Shown here piece by piece: positions 17,254 to 27,827 of a DNA stretch of 64,000 nucleotides. The first letter of the stretch is position 1; each line of letters begins with the position of its first letter. Below the pieces are notes generated by a model. The model ran no database searches. It was not told where the DNA came from and saw only the letters and a list, made by a program, of their open reading frames with translations. The DNA is taken from positions 5,397,501 through 5,461,500 of the forward strand of contig AP017424.1 of assembly GCA_002355495.1 (NCBI GenBank). The letters run 5' to 3'. The position numbers and the translations under genes are program-made. The stretch is from Streptomyces laurentii (GTDB lineage: Bacteria; Actinomycetota; Actinomycetes; Streptomycetales; Streptomycetaceae).

Positions 17254-18087
17254 TCAGGCGCCGGAGTGCCGTCGTGCGAGATCGGCCGCGATGCCGTCCA
17301 GGACGCCGTCGAGGCCCGAGGCGAACAGGGCGTCGAGATCCCAGGGGTCGGCGCCCGCGCGCATGGCGCGGGCGAGCCGGGGATACGCCCCGGGCGCGTA
17401 CAGCCGGTCCCGCGCGTCCTCGGGGGTCGTCCCTCCCCGTTCCGTGGCGGTCTTCGCCTGCCGTTCGGCCTCCAGGTCGCTGACGAGGATCAGCGCCACG
17501 CCTTGCACGTAGGAGGCGAACAGGAACATGTACCGGAAGACGTCGGCCGGTTCGAGGCCGAGCCCGTCGAACGAGGCGAGGGCGCTTTCGCTGTCCGCCG
17601 CGAGAGCCGGGCTGAAGTGGGCGCGGGTCGTCATCATGACGCGCGGAAGGATCCACGGGTGGCGGTGGTACAGCTCCCAGTCGCGGGCCGCGGCGCGTTC
17701 GAGGCCGTGACGCCAGTCCCGGGCCGGTGAGCCGGGCAGCGGCACCTCGGTCATCGCGGTCTCCACCATCAGGGTGACTAGATCGTCCTTGGACGTCACA
17801 TGGCGGTACAGGGACATCGTGCCGGTGCCGAGTCCGGCGGCGACCCGGCGCATCGACAGCGCGTCCAGCCCCTCCGCGTCCGCGACGGCGATGCCGGCGC
17901 GCACGATGCGGTCGAGGGTGAGGTGCCGCGGCCCGTCGCCGCCCTCCGGGAGGGCGGCCGGGGCCTCCGTCTTGCGGGTCCGGTACGCCTTCGCCTGGCA
18001 GGAACGGGAGCAGTACGTTCTCGGCCGCCCCCGGTCCGCGGGCTCCAGCGCCTTTCCGCACGACGCGCAGGCCGGCTGCACGGACAT
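17254..18087 (-). CDS. TetR-family regulator with N-terminal zinc-finger-like domain
   Basis: This 277-residue protein begins with a four-cysteine module (Cys7, Cys10, Cys26, Cys30), followed by a linker and a TetR helix-turn-helix (IVRAGIAVADAEGLDALSMRRVAAGLGTGTMSLYRHV, given here in part as LSMRRVAAGLGTGTMSLYRH). The C-terminal domain resembles the tetracycline-repressor type. The ATG at 18087 has GGGGGA in front; an upstream in-frame ATG at 18113 is possible. It is divergent from an MFS transporter and a 21-bp palindrome lies between them, so it probably represses that transporter. Confidence 0.88.
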   Translation of the reverse strand: MSVQPACASCGKALEPADRGRPRTYCSRSCQAKAYRTRKTEAPAALPEGGDGPRHLTLDRIVRAGIAVADAEGLDALSMRRVAAGLGTGTMSLYRHVTSKDDLVTLMVETAMTEVPLPGSPARDWRHGLERAAARDWELYHRHPWILPRVMMTTRAHFSPALAADSESALASFDGLGLEPADVFRYMFLFASYVQGVALILVSDLEAERQAKTATERGGTTPEDARDRLYAPGAYPRLARAMRAGADPWDLDALFASGLDGVLDGIAADLARRHSGA

Positions 18088-18229
18088 CGTCGTCCCCCTT
18101 TTCGTCACACTCATGGATACGTGACGAAACTCTACCTGGAGGGTGCTGTCGTGTGGTGGTCGAGAGGGAAGTCCCAGGTAAAAAAGCGATTGTGAGGGGC
18201 GAAGGTCGATCCGTAAGCTGTGTGGAATC

Positions 18230-18250
18230 GATGCGTACAACGTACGCATC
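18230..18250 (+). promoter_or_regulatory. palindromic operator between tetR and MFS genes
   Basis: Two perfect 9-bp arms, GATGCGTAC (18230-18238) and GTACGCATC (18242-18250), flank the centre AAC. The site ends 30 bp before the MFS start and lies 142 bp from the regulator start. Size, symmetry and position fit a TetR operator. Confidence 0.75.
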
Positions 18251-18280
18251 CCTATGCGCCTGCGCGGCACGGGAGAGGAC

Positions 18281-19849
18281 ATGACCGAAGAGAACACCAG
18301 TGCCGGAACCAGGGAGTGGGCCGGGCTCGCCGTCCTGGTGCTGCCCTGCCTGCTGGCCTCCATGGACATGTCCGTCATGTTCATCACGCTTCCGTCGCTG
18401 ACGGCCGACCTCGGCCCGAGCGGCTCCGAGCAGCTGTGGATCATGGATGCCTACGGGTTCCTCCTCGCCGGCCTGCTCATCACCATGGGCACCCTCGGGG
18501 ACCGTTTCGGGCGTCGGCGCGTGCTGCTGTCCGGCGCCGTGGCCTTCGGCGCCGCCTCGGTTCTCGCGGCGTTCTCGACCAGCGCCGGGATGCTCATCGC
18601 GGCCCGCGTCCTGCTGGGCGTCGCCGGAGCCACGCTGGCGCCGTCCACGCTGTCCCTGATCCGGAGCATGTTCCACGACGCCAAGCAGCGGGCCACCGCC
18701 GTCGGCGTCTGGACGGCGGGATTCGCCGGCGGCGCGGTGCTCGGCCCGATCATCGGCGGTCTGCTCCTGGAGCACTTCTGGTGGGGGTCGGTCTTCCTGA
18801 TCAACGTGCCGGTGATGATCCTGCTGCTGATCCTCGGCCCGCTGCTGCTCACCGAGTACCGGGACCCCCGGCCCGGCCGATTCGATCTGCTCGGTGCCGT
18901 CCTGTCGCTCGTCGCCGTGCTCGGCGTCATCTACGGCGTCAAGGCCATGGCGGAACACGGCTTCGGGTGGGGGCCGGTGGCGTACTGCGCCGCCGGACTC
19001 GCGGTGGGCGCGGTGTTCCTCCGCCGCCAGCGCACGGCCGCGAACCCGCTGATCGACCTGAGGCTGTTCCGTACGCGCTGGTTCAGCGTGCCGCTGCTCA
19101 TCGGCGCCCTGGATGCCTTCGGACTGGTCGGCTTCAGCCTCTTCAACTGGCAGTTCATGCAACTGGTCCTGGGCATGGGCCCGTTGGAGTCGGCGCTGTG
19201 GTCCATGCCGACCTTTCTCGTGATGCCGGCGGGCATCGCGCTGGCCACCACGTTCGCCCCGCGCGTCGGCGCCCCCCGCGTGATCGCCGCCGGACTGCTC
19301 GTGGCGACCGCCGGCTATGTCTCGCTGACCCTGCTTCAGGCCGATTCGGGAATCCTCCACCTCGTCGGCGGCATGACCGTCGTCTCGATCGGCATCGGCG
19401 CCGTCTCCGCCGTCGTCACCGAGGTGATCCTGTCCGCCGCGCCCCCGGAGCGGGCCGGAGCGGCCTCCGCCCTGGCCGAGACCTCGGCCGAGTTCGGCGG
19501 TGCGCTCGGCATCGCGCTCCTGGGCAGCCTCGGCGCCGCCGTCTACCGTGCGGAACTGGCGGCCGAAGCGCCCGACGCCCTCACCTCCGGGGAGCTCGAA
19601 GCGGCCGGGAACACCCTGGGCGGCGCGGTCGAGACCGCCTCCGCCCTTCCGGGAGGTACGGCCGAGGCGCTGCGCGACGCGGCGTTCGAGGCCTTCGCCC
19701 GGGAGGCCAGGATCGCCTCGATGGTCAGCGCCGTTCTCATGGCCGGTGCGGCGGTGCTCATCGCGACGCTTCTCCGCGCCCCGCGCCGCCGGGCGTCACG
19801 CGCCGACGATCCGGCGTTCTCCGACGCCCCTCCGCGGCCGGAACGGTGA
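18281..19849 (+). CDS. MFS drug transporter, DHA2 (14-helix) family
   Basis: This 522-residue integral membrane protein exports small hydrophobic compounds using the proton gradient. Family motifs are LLASMDMSVMFITLPSL in helix 1, the loop motif LGDRFGRRRVLLSG, and GPIIGGLLLEHFWWGSVFLINVP (in part GPIIGGLLLEHFW), the antiporter motif C region. Fourteen hydrophobic helices can be traced. The ATG at 18281 follows GGGAGAGGAC. It is paired with the divergent TetR gene and its operator. The substrate is unknown. Confidence 0.9.
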   Translation: MTEENTSAGTREWAGLAVLVLPCLLASMDMSVMFITLPSLTADLGPSGSEQLWIMDAYGFLLAGLLITMGTLGDRFGRRRVLLSGAVAFGAASVLAAFSTSAGMLIAARVLLGVAGATLAPSTLSLIRSMFHDAKQRATAVGVWTAGFAGGAVLGPIIGGLLLEHFWWGSVFLINVPVMILLLILGPLLLTEYRDPRPGRFDLLGAVLSLVAVLGVIYGVKAMAEHGFGWGPVAYCAAGLAVGAVFLRRQRTAANPLIDLRLFRTRWFSVPLLIGALDAFGLVGFSLFNWQFMQLVLGMGPLESALWSMPTFLVMPAGIALATTFAPRVGAPRVIAAGLLVATAGYVSLTLLQADSGILHLVGGMTVVSIGIGAVSAVVTEVILSAAPPERAGAASALAETSAEFGGALGIALLGSLGAAVYRAELAAEAPDALTSGELEAAGNTLGGAVETASALPGGTAEALRDAAFEAFAREARIASMVSAVLMAGAAVLIATLLRAPRRRASRADDPAFSDAPPRPER

Positions 19850-19975
19850 ACTCGGCGCGCTCGACCGCGGGTTCGGATTTTTTCGGGCGGGGCCGGCCGC
19901 CTCGCCCGGGCCGGTGGGTCGTTGTCCCTGAGGGCATGTCCCCGTCGGGGGGACGGTGACGAAAGGGAGCGTCGC

Positions 19976-20413
19976 ATGACCGGCATGAATCTCGTGGAGC
20001 AGCACCCCGCCACGTACAAGAGCCTGGTGGCGCTCAGCACCCAGGCCGAGGCGGGGATGGCGGAGACCGGGCTCGCCCCGCTGCTCGCCGAACTGGTGAA
20101 GATCCGCGTCTCGCAGCTCAACGGGTGCGCGTTCTGCCTGCGGACGCACACGCGGGACGCGCTCGCCAAGGGGGAGACCGCCGACCGGCTCGCCGTGCTG
20201 GCCGCGTGGGGGGAGTCGGGGTACTTCACGGCGCGGGAGCGGGCCGCGCTGGCCGTGGCCGAGCGGACCACCCGGCCGGGCGAGCCCGTGCGGTGGGCGT
20301 ACGAGGACGAGGCCCTGACCGACGACCAGGCCTCGGCCGTCAGCTGGCTCGCGATCGTGATGAACGCCTGGAACCGGGTGGCGCTGATGAGCCGTACGCC
20401 GGTCGCGCCCTGA
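19976..20413 (+). CDS. carboxymuconolactone decarboxylase / AhpD-like protein
   Basis: This 145-residue all-helical protein has the AhpD redox motif in LNGCAFCLRTHTRDA (CxxC plus the downstream His). Such proteins act as thiol-dependent peroxidase partners or related oxidoreductases in the cytoplasm. The ATG at 19976 is preceded by AAAGGGAGCG; upstream sequence in frame is Arg-rich and not conserved. It may be in one unit with the MFS gene 126 bp upstream. Confidence 0.88.
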   Translation: MTGMNLVEQHPATYKSLVALSTQAEAGMAETGLAPLLAELVKIRVSQLNGCAFCLRTHTRDALAKGETADRLAVLAAWGESGYFTARERAALAVAERTTRPGEPVRWAYEDEALTDDQASAVSWLAIVMNAWNRVALMSRTPVAP

Positions 20414-20435
20414 CCTCTGACCCCTGACAGCCGGA

Positions 20436-20470
20436 CGGCCGCCGGAGCGCGTGAGGCGTTCCGGCGGCCG
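20436..20470. terminator. bidirectional hairpin between AhpD-like and UbiA genes
   Basis: CGGCCGCCGGA (20436-20446) pairs with TCCGGCGGCCG (20460-20470). It sits between two convergent genes and probably terminates both transcripts. Confidence 0.65.
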
Positions 20471-20489
20471 GGCGGCGAAGCGGGCGGGG

Positions 20490-21479
20490 TCAGCCCCGGG
20501 TCAGGGCCAGGAGCAGGTTGCCGACGGTCATCAGGATCACGCTGCCGCGGTGCACCGCGAAGCCGGTACGCCGGGCGCGCATGATCGAGTCCCGCCGGAA
20601 GCCGAGGTGGTACTGGTACATCCGCAGCAGCCCCGCCGGGAGCATCAGCGGCAGGAACCACCACGGGGCGAGGCCCGTCACGCAGGCGGCGGCGACGATC
20701 AGCGTCTCGGCGAGCGACAGCACGCCGATGAAGCGGGCGTTGCCGCGCTCGGACACCAGCGCGGCGACGGTGGGGCGGCCCACCGCGCGGTCGCCGTCGA
20801 CGTCGTTGGTGTTGGAGTAGACGCCGAACATCAGCGGGCCGAAGCCGAACAGGACGGCCTGGACCAGGAGCAGCCCGGTGGCCTGGCCGGTGATCATGCC
20901 GTACGGGAGGATGACCAGCGCGAAACCGAGCGCGACCAGGTAGAGCTCCTGGAAGCCGTGGTAGCTGAGCTTGACGCCGTAGGAGTACTGCAGCGTCACC
21001 ACCCACAGCGCGACGAGGCCGATCACGGTCCACAGCGGACGGTGCGGGGCCAGCGCGGCGGCGGCCGCGAGCAGCAGGGCGGCGCCGGCGGCGCAGCTCC
21101 AGGCGAACCACAGGGCCTGACGTACCGTCAACGTGCCCGCGACCAACGGCTTCCGCTGGATGTTGCGCAGTGGGTGGTCGGGGCCGTAGTTGGTGATGTC
21201 ACTTCCGTCGCGGAAGCCCGTGACGTCGTCGAAGGCGGTCATCGCCATCAGCAGCAGGATCTGGGCCACCGCGAACACGCCGAGCACCGCCGCGCCGCGC
21301 GCGCCGAGTGGTCCCGGCGGCAGGACCACGGCCGCCAGGACGACGAAGACGCCCAAGTAGTAGTCGTAGACGTCGAGTTTGCCGAGGCGGGCGTAGACCC
21401 GCAGCCGGCTGTGCGAGACGGGAGCCGCCGCGGCCGGGGGCGCTGCGGCGGGTGCGGGCGTGAGGGTGTCGTCCGTCAT
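20490..21479 (-). CDS. UbiA-family prenyltransferase
   Basis: This 329-residue polytopic membrane protein belongs to the UbiA superfamily, which transfers prenyl groups to aromatic or other acceptors. The second Asp-rich motif is canonical (NTNDVDGDRAVGRPT). The first is less so: FDDVTGFRDGSD replaces NxxxDxxxD. RKPLVAGTLTVRQA corresponds to the usual RPL.SG.I segment. Eight or nine hydrophobic helices are visible. It is the last gene of the leftward arm of the 20.5-27.8 kb locus, 43 bp after the methyltransferase. The acceptor is unknown. Confidence 0.87.
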   Translation of the reverse strand: MTDDTLTPAPAAAPPAAAAPVSHSRLRVYARLGKLDVYDYYLGVFVVLAAVVLPPGPLGARGAAVLGVFAVAQILLLMAMTAFDDVTGFRDGSDITNYGPDHPLRNIQRKPLVAGTLTVRQALWFAWSCAAGAALLLAAAAALAPHRPLWTVIGLVALWVVTLQYSYGVKLSYHGFQELYLVALGFALVILPYGMITGQATGLLLVQAVLFGFGPLMFGVYSNTNDVDGDRAVGRPTVAALVSERGNARFIGVLSLAETLIVAAACVTGLAPWWFLPLMLPAGLLRMYQYHLGFRRDSIMRARRTGFAVHRGSVILMTVGNLLLALTRG

Positions 21480-21522
21480 GGGGCGGGGGCGGCCTTCCGT
21501 GGGAGGGGGCGGGGTGCTGCGG

Positions 21523-22341
21523 TCATGCCGGGCGACGGGCCTGGACGGAGTGGAGGACGCCGGTGACGGCGGCGAACCCGGGATCGTTCATGACGGCGCG
21601 CAGCCGGTCGAGTTCGGAGGGCGTGAAGCCGGCGTCGAGCAGCCCCGGGGCGAAGTGGGTCAGATGGTGGAGCTGGAGCCCGAGGGCGGGCCGGCCGGGC
21701 GCGCGCAGCAGCACGTGGGGGCGGATGTCGAGCGCGGTGAAGCCGGCCGCGAGCAGATCGGCCGGTACGTGACGGCCCCAGGCCGGGTCGCCGCCCGCCG
21801 CGCGCATCAGATCGGCCTTGGCGGCGGTGAAGCGGTCGTACAGCCGGGCGTCGTCGGGGGCCGGGGCGAGCAGACAGTGCTCCGTCGACGTGTCGAACTC
21901 GTCGATCTGGATCAGCCCGCCGGGGACGAGCGCGCGGGCGAGCCGGCGCAGCACCTCCCGCCGCTCCGGCAGGTGCTGGAGGACGAGCCGGGCGACCACG
22001 ACGTCGTAACGGGCTTCCGGCAGCGGGTCATTGACGATGTCATGGGTCAGGACGACGAGCCCGGGCGCCGGTGCGATGCGACCGGGTTTGACGTCGGTGG
22101 CGGTGACCGTGCCGCCGGGCGCGACGAGCCGGGTCAGGGCGTGGGCGACGCTGCCGGCTCCGGAGCCGACCTCCAGACAGTGCGCGCCGCGGGTGACCCC
22201 GGCGTCGGCGAGGTGCCCCAACGTGAGGGGGTCCAGGGCCTGTTCGAGGCTGAGGTGGTGGCCGGCGCTGTGCGGGCTGTCGTTGTCGAAGGGATAGGGG
22301 CCGTCGAGCGGACGGTCGGACGGGGGAAGGGTGGTGGACAC
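21523..22341 (-). CDS. SAM-dependent class I methyltransferase
   Basis: This 272-residue protein has the Rossmann SAM-binding motif I in HCLEVGSGAGSVAHALT and later motifs VVVARLVLQHLPERREVL and LVPGGLIQIDEFD. It resembles UbiE/MenG-like and natural-product methyltransferases. I chose the GTG at 22341, preceded on the minus strand by GGGAGAGACC; the frame stays open far upstream but that part overlaps the ligase gene. It probably modifies the product or an intermediate of this locus. Confidence 0.88.
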   Translation of the reverse strand: MSTTLPPSDRPLDGPYPFDNDSPHSAGHHLSLEQALDPLTLGHLADAGVTRGAHCLEVGSGAGSVAHALTRLVAPGGTVTATDVKPGRIAPAPGLVVLTHDIVNDPLPEARYDVVVARLVLQHLPERREVLRRLARALVPGGLIQIDEFDTSTEHCLLAPAPDDARLYDRFTAAKADLMRAAGGDPAWGRHVPADLLAAGFTALDIRPHVLLRAPGRPALGLQLHHLTHFAPGLLDAGFTPSELDRLRAVMNDPGFAAVTGVLHSVQARRPA

Positions 22342-22385
22342 GGTCTCTCCCGTCGGGTCCGGCGCGGGGCCGGACCCGACCGTGG

Positions 22386-24029
22386 TCAGGTCCAGCGGCC
22401 GGTGCCGCAGGTGTCGGCGCGGCCGGTGAGCTGTTCGAGCAGGGCGGTGCGCCGGACCTTGCCCGTGCCGGTGCGCGGCACCCGCTCCCAGGTCAGGACG
22501 GCCGGGTCGGCGAGGTCGGGCAGGTCGTGGACGGCCCGCTTCCACTCCTCGGGGTCCAGGGTGCCGTCCTCGGTGACGACGACGGGCAGCGGCCGGTCGT
22601 CCGGGCGGGCGAGGACGAGGCATTCCAGCGCCGTCGCCAGCCGCTCCTCCAGGATGTCCTCGGTCCGCAGACAGCTCAGGGCGGGGGAGTGGTCGACCTC
22701 GCGGTCGAGGAGCAGGACGCGGCCGTCGCGGGTGATCTCCCCGATGTCGCCGGTGTTCCACCAGTCGCCGTGGCGCTTGGCGGCCCAGCGGCCGGACTCG
22801 CCGAGGTAGTCGGGGGCCACGGCCCGGGTGCGGCAGAGGATCAGACCGGGGACGCCGGGCGGCACCGGGCGGAAGGTGTCGGGATCGACGGCCTTGAGCC
22901 TGGTCTTGAACGGGACGGGGCGGCCGAGGTCGCGGACCGTGACGGCGTCCTTGACGGCCCCGCCGCCCGGGCCCGTGCCGCGGACCAGCGAACGGCGGGT
23001 GTGGAACGCGAAGGTGAGCGGCCCGGTCTCGCTCTGCCCCCAGCCCTGCATCCACAGCGCGCCGCGCCGCGCGCTGGCGTCGAGGAAGGCGCGGATCACG
23101 GGCGGGTGCACGGCGTCGTACGTGCTGATGTACGTCCGTACGTCGCGGAACGGGTGGTCGAGGCGCCGCGTCAGCGGCCGCAGCCGGACGTACCGGGCGG
23201 GCAGCGCCTCGACGATCGTGGGCGGGTGGGCGCGCAGCAGCAGGTCGGCCCGCTCCGGGTGGTCGCCGGTGGAGATGCTGATGTGCCGGGGGCCGAGCAC
23301 GGGGGCCACGGCCGTCCAGCAGAACGTCCGGCCGTGCGCGTACGCGCTCGCGTTGAAGAGGCTGTCGCCGCGGCGGACGCCGAGGCGCGGGAGGGGGAGG
23401 GTCTCGAACCGGGCGAGCTGATGGACCAGGGTGCGGGTGGTGTGGCAGACCAGCTTGGGTACGCCGGTGGTACCGCTGGTGTGCACGACGACCAGCGGGG
23501 TGTCGTCGTGGCGCCGGTGCGGCCCGGGCGCCGGGTGGCCGCGCAGGTCGTCCAGGCGTACGACACCGGGCGGGAGTTCGCCGTCGCGGTCCAGGACGAC
23601 GGTGGTGCGGGCGGCGGTGGTGAGGTCGTCGTCGGCGGTGAGCCCGTCGGCGCGGGTGCGGTCGAGCAGGGCGAGGTCGGTGACGAGGAGGCGGGGCGCG
23701 CAGCGGTCCAGGAGGGTGCGCAGCGCGGTGGCGGACAGCTCGCCGGAGAGCTTCACCGGGACGGCGCCGATCCTTACGGCGGCGCAGGCGATGAGGTCGT
23801 AGTCCCAGTGGTTGGCCTTGACGATCGCGACCCGGTCGCCGGGGCCGGCCCCGGCCGCGGCGAGGGCCGCCGCGGTCTGCGCGACCAGGCGGGCGAGCCC
23901 GGGCATCGTCCACTCGGTGGTGGCGGGCCGGTCGCCGTCCAGGTCGAAGGGGCGGTCGAGGTGGACGAGGGTGTCGCCGCCGGCGGCCGCGAGCTCGTCG
24001 AACAGCACGCCCATGTCGTCGAACTTCAT
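22386..24029 (-). CDS. AMP-binding (acyl-adenylate forming) ligase
   Basis: This 547-residue freestanding ANL-family enzyme activates a carboxylate as acyl-AMP. Motifs are VVVHTSGTTGVPKLVCH (P-loop), MQGWGQSETGPLTF, WWNTGDIGEITRDGRVLLLDR (hinge region) and the catalytic lysine in RTGTGKVRRTALL. No carrier or condensation domain is attached. Its ATG overlaps the stop of the FAD enzyme gene by four bases (ATGA), so the two are translationally coupled. The substrate cannot be read from the sequence; an amino or aromatic acid is plausible in this context. Confidence 0.88.
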   Translation of the reverse strand: MKFDDMGVLFDELAAAGGDTLVHLDRPFDLDGDRPATTEWTMPGLARLVAQTAAALAAAGAGPGDRVAIVKANHWDYDLIACAAVRIGAVPVKLSGELSATALRTLLDRCAPRLLVTDLALLDRTRADGLTADDDLTTAARTTVVLDRDGELPPGVVRLDDLRGHPAPGPHRRHDDTPLVVVHTSGTTGVPKLVCHTTRTLVHQLARFETLPLPRLGVRRGDSLFNASAYAHGRTFCWTAVAPVLGPRHISISTGDHPERADLLLRAHPPTIVEALPARYVRLRPLTRRLDHPFRDVRTYISTYDAVHPPVIRAFLDASARRGALWMQGWGQSETGPLTFAFHTRRSLVRGTGPGGGAVKDAVTVRDLGRPVPFKTRLKAVDPDTFRPVPPGVPGLILCRTRAVAPDYLGESGRWAAKRHGDWWNTGDIGEITRDGRVLLLDREVDHSPALSCLRTEDILEERLATALECLVLARPDDRPLPVVVTEDGTLDPEEWKRAVHDLPDLADPAVLTWERVPRTGTGKVRRTALLEQLTGRADTCGTGRWT

Positions 24030-25486
24030 GCGCGGGCCTCCTGCGCGGTGACGGATGCGGTGGCGGCGGGACCGGCGGCAGCGGGGTCAGGGCCGGTGGC
24101 GGCGGTACGGGCGGTGTTCGCGGAACCGGTACGGGCGGCCGTCGCGGTCCCGGCGCCGCCGCGGGCGGTGGCGGCGAGGTGGGCGAGGACGCGGGAGGCG
24201 GCGAGCGCCCCGGAGCGGGCCGCGCCCTCGCTGGAGGGCCGGGCGGCCAGCCAGTCGCCCGCGTACTCGACGCTGCGGGCCGGCCGGCGCAGGAACGCGG
24301 CGCGCAACGCGAGTGCCCGCGGGGTGAGCTCGGGCATGCCGTGCGGCCAGCGGTGCACGCGCGCGGAGACGAGGGCGCCGCGCAGCCCGGGCACGTACCG
24401 CTCGGCGGCGGTGGTCGTCCGGCGCACCACGGACTCGTCGTCGGCGGCGGCCAGTTCGGGGATACGGCCGGGCGCGGCGAGCAGGCTGACCAGGCCGCGG
24501 CCCGCCGGCGCCCGGTCCGGGCACTTGACGTGGTCGGCGACGACGCAGGCCAGGACGTCCTCGCCCTCGCAGCCGGGGGTGAGCAGCAGATAGCCGCCGC
24601 CGCGCGGCGCGAGGGGGCGGTCCAGGGCGCAGCTGACCTTGAGCATGGGCCGGAAGGTGGACGCGTGGAGGTATCCGGCGGCGTCGTCCGCCGGGTGCGG
24701 CTGGAGGCGGGCGGCCACCGGCGCGGGGACGGCGAGCAGGACGGCGCGCGCCGTGAGAGGGCGGCCGTCGACGGTGAGGGTGGCGTGCGGTCCGTCGTCG
24801 GCGACGTGCTGGACGGCGGCGTCGTACCGGACGTCGAGGCCGTCGGCGAGCCGCCGGGTGAGCAGGTCCATGCCGCCGCGGTAGGTGCGCCAGGCGGAGA
24901 CCGGGCCGACCGCGAGGAGCAGCGCGGCCAGCGGGGCGGCGGCGCTGCGTTCCGGGTCCCAGCCGAAGAACGCGGCGGACAGCGGGTGCAGCAGATGTTC
25001 GTACAGGTCCGGGTGGTACCGGTCGGCCAGGTCCCGGACGGTGGCGGAGCCGAGCGGGGTGTCCTCGGGGTGGTCGTGGTCCAGGGCCGCGCGGTGGCGG
25101 CCGGTCCAGGCGAGGAAGCGGGCCAGGGAGGGCCGGGCGGCGGGGGCCAGACCGGCGCCGGTGAGCACCGCGACGGGTTCGCCGGCGCCGTTGCGGGGGC
25201 GTCCGGCGCGCCAGACGCCGAGCGGGCGGCCGATGCCGTGGACGTCGTACGGGGCGAGCCCGGCGCGGCGCAGCAGCTGCCAGGTGGCGCGGTAGCCGCG
25301 GGCGGAGATCTGCTCGGCGCCGGTGTCCACCACGTAGCCGTCCTCGCGCAGGGTGCGCATCCGGCCGCCGGGCGCGTCGGCGGCCTCGAAGACGGTCACC
25401 TCCCGCCCGCCGCGCCGGAGTTCCTGGGCGGCGGCCAGGCCGGCGAGGCCGGCGCCGACGACGGCGACGTCGAGATCACAGCTCAT
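24026..25486 (-). CDS. FAD-dependent oxidoreductase (amine oxidase / protoporphyrinogen oxidase family)
   Basis: This 486-residue flavoprotein opens with DVAVVGAGLAGLAAAQELRR and the acidic end of the Rossmann fold VTVFEAADAPGGRMRT. The end has the second FAD contact in YAGDWLAARPSSEGAARSG. The middle is the substrate domain common to amine oxidases and phytoene-desaturase-like enzymes. It overlaps the upstream DegT aminotransferase gene and the downstream ligase gene by ATGA. It could dehydrogenate an amine or a ring during pathway oxidation; the exact reaction is unknown. The C-terminal ~45 residues are an Ala/Thr/Gly-rich tail. Confidence 0.87.
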   Translation of the reverse strand: MSCDLDVAVVGAGLAGLAAAQELRRGGREVTVFEAADAPGGRMRTLREDGYVVDTGAEQISARGYRATWQLLRRAGLAPYDVHGIGRPLGVWRAGRPRNGAGEPVAVLTGAGLAPAARPSLARFLAWTGRHRAALDHDHPEDTPLGSATVRDLADRYHPDLYEHLLHPLSAAFFGWDPERSAAAPLAALLLAVGPVSAWRTYRGGMDLLTRRLADGLDVRYDAAVQHVADDGPHATLTVDGRPLTARAVLLAVPAPVAARLQPHPADDAAGYLHASTFRPMLKVSCALDRPLAPRGGGYLLLTPGCEGEDVLACVVADHVKCPDRAPAGRGLVSLLAAPGRIPELAAADDESVVRRTTTAAERYVPGLRGALVSARVHRWPHGMPELTPRALALRAAFLRRPARSVEYAGDWLAARPSSEGAARSGALAASRVLAHLAATARGGAGTATAARTGSANTARTAATGPDPAAAGPAATASVTAQEARA

Positions 25487-26669
25487 GCGGAACGCTCCGG
25501 GCGTACGGGGGGAGACGGGGGTGTGGGGCGGTGGCGCAGCGCGTGGCCGCGGACCGTCTCGGCGATGTGCTCGACCTGCGCGTCGTCGAGCCGGTGGTGG
25601 ACGGGCAGGGAGAGCTGAAGGTCCGCGGCCCGCCGGGCGTGCGGCCAGGCGGCGCCGGGCTGGTGGGCGGCGGCGACCGGGGCGAAGGCGGCCTGGTCCG
25701 GCAGTGCCTTCGGGTAGTAGACGTGGGTGGCGACGCCGTGCCGGGCGAGGTGGTCGCGCAGCGCGTCCCGGTCCTCGGCGAGCAGCGTGTACACGTAGTG
25801 GCAGCGGCCGTCGGGGTCGGCCGGCGGCGGGGTGATGCCGGGCAGGCCGGTGAGGCGCTCGGTGTAGTGGGCGGCGATCCGGGCCCGGCGCTCCAGGCGG
25901 GCGGGCAGGCCGGGCAGGCGGTGCAGCTGGAAGGCGGCCTGGATCTCGTCGAAGCGGCTGTTGAGGCCGATCTCGTGGTGCACGAAGCGCCGCCGGCCGT
26001 CCTGCCCGTGGTTGCGCAGCATCCGGGCCCGGCGGGCGAGTTCGGGGTTCCGGGTGACGACGGCACCGCCCTCGCCGGGCATGCCGAAGGACTTCACCTG
26101 GACGAACGAGTACACGCCGGCGTCGCCCCACATTCCGGCGGGCCGCCCGGCCAGGACGGCTCCCTGCGCGACGGCCGAGTCCTCCACCAGGCGCAGCCCG
26201 TGCGCGGCGGCGAGCGCGGCGAAGGCGGGCATGTCCGCCATCACGGAGAACATGTGGGCCGGCATCACGGCCCGGGTGCGGGCGGTCAGCCGCCGTTCGG
26301 CGTCCGCGGGGCCGAGCGTGAGGGTACGGGGGTCGATGTCGGCGAACACGGGGACGGCCCCGAGGTGCAGCACCGCGGCGGCGAGCGGCGCGCAGCCGAA
26401 CGCGGGGACCACGACCTCGTCGCCGGGGCCGATGCCGAGCCCGGCGAGCACCAGGTGCAGGGCGGAGGTGCCGCTGGAGCAGGCCACCACGTCCGTCGCG
26501 CCGAGCTGTTCGCGCAGGGCCTCCTCGAAGCGGGCGGTGTGCGCGCCGAGGATGAACTTCTGCTCGGGCGCGGTGCCGATCTCGTACAGCAGCCGCAGCA
26601 GGGTCTCGCGGTCGTCGTGGAACAGGTCCGGCGGGAAGAAGGGGATCGTGTCCCGTCCTGTCGTGGTGG

Positions 26670-26673
<4 letters not shown>
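25483..26673 (-). CDS. DegT/DnrJ/EryC1 aminotransferase (first copy)
   Basis: This 396-residue PLP enzyme belongs to the fold that aminates keto sugars and keto cyclitols, usually from glutamate or glutamine. The PLP phosphate/Asp motif is RLVEDSAVAQGA and the Schiff-base lysine is in YSFVQVKSFGMPGEGGAV, a variant of the common SFFPSK-LG motif. SSGTSALHLVLAG and VPAFGCAPLAAAV are typical. The ATG at 26673 overlaps the stop of the second DegT gene upstream. The K-S-F-G variant suggests a subfamily different from its neighbour. Confidence 0.9.

Positions 26674-27827
<1,154 letters not shown>

Noticed and set aside
16460..19360. 966-residue antisense ORF
   Set aside because: It spans parts of four real genes on both strands and is Arg/Gly/Pro-rich.
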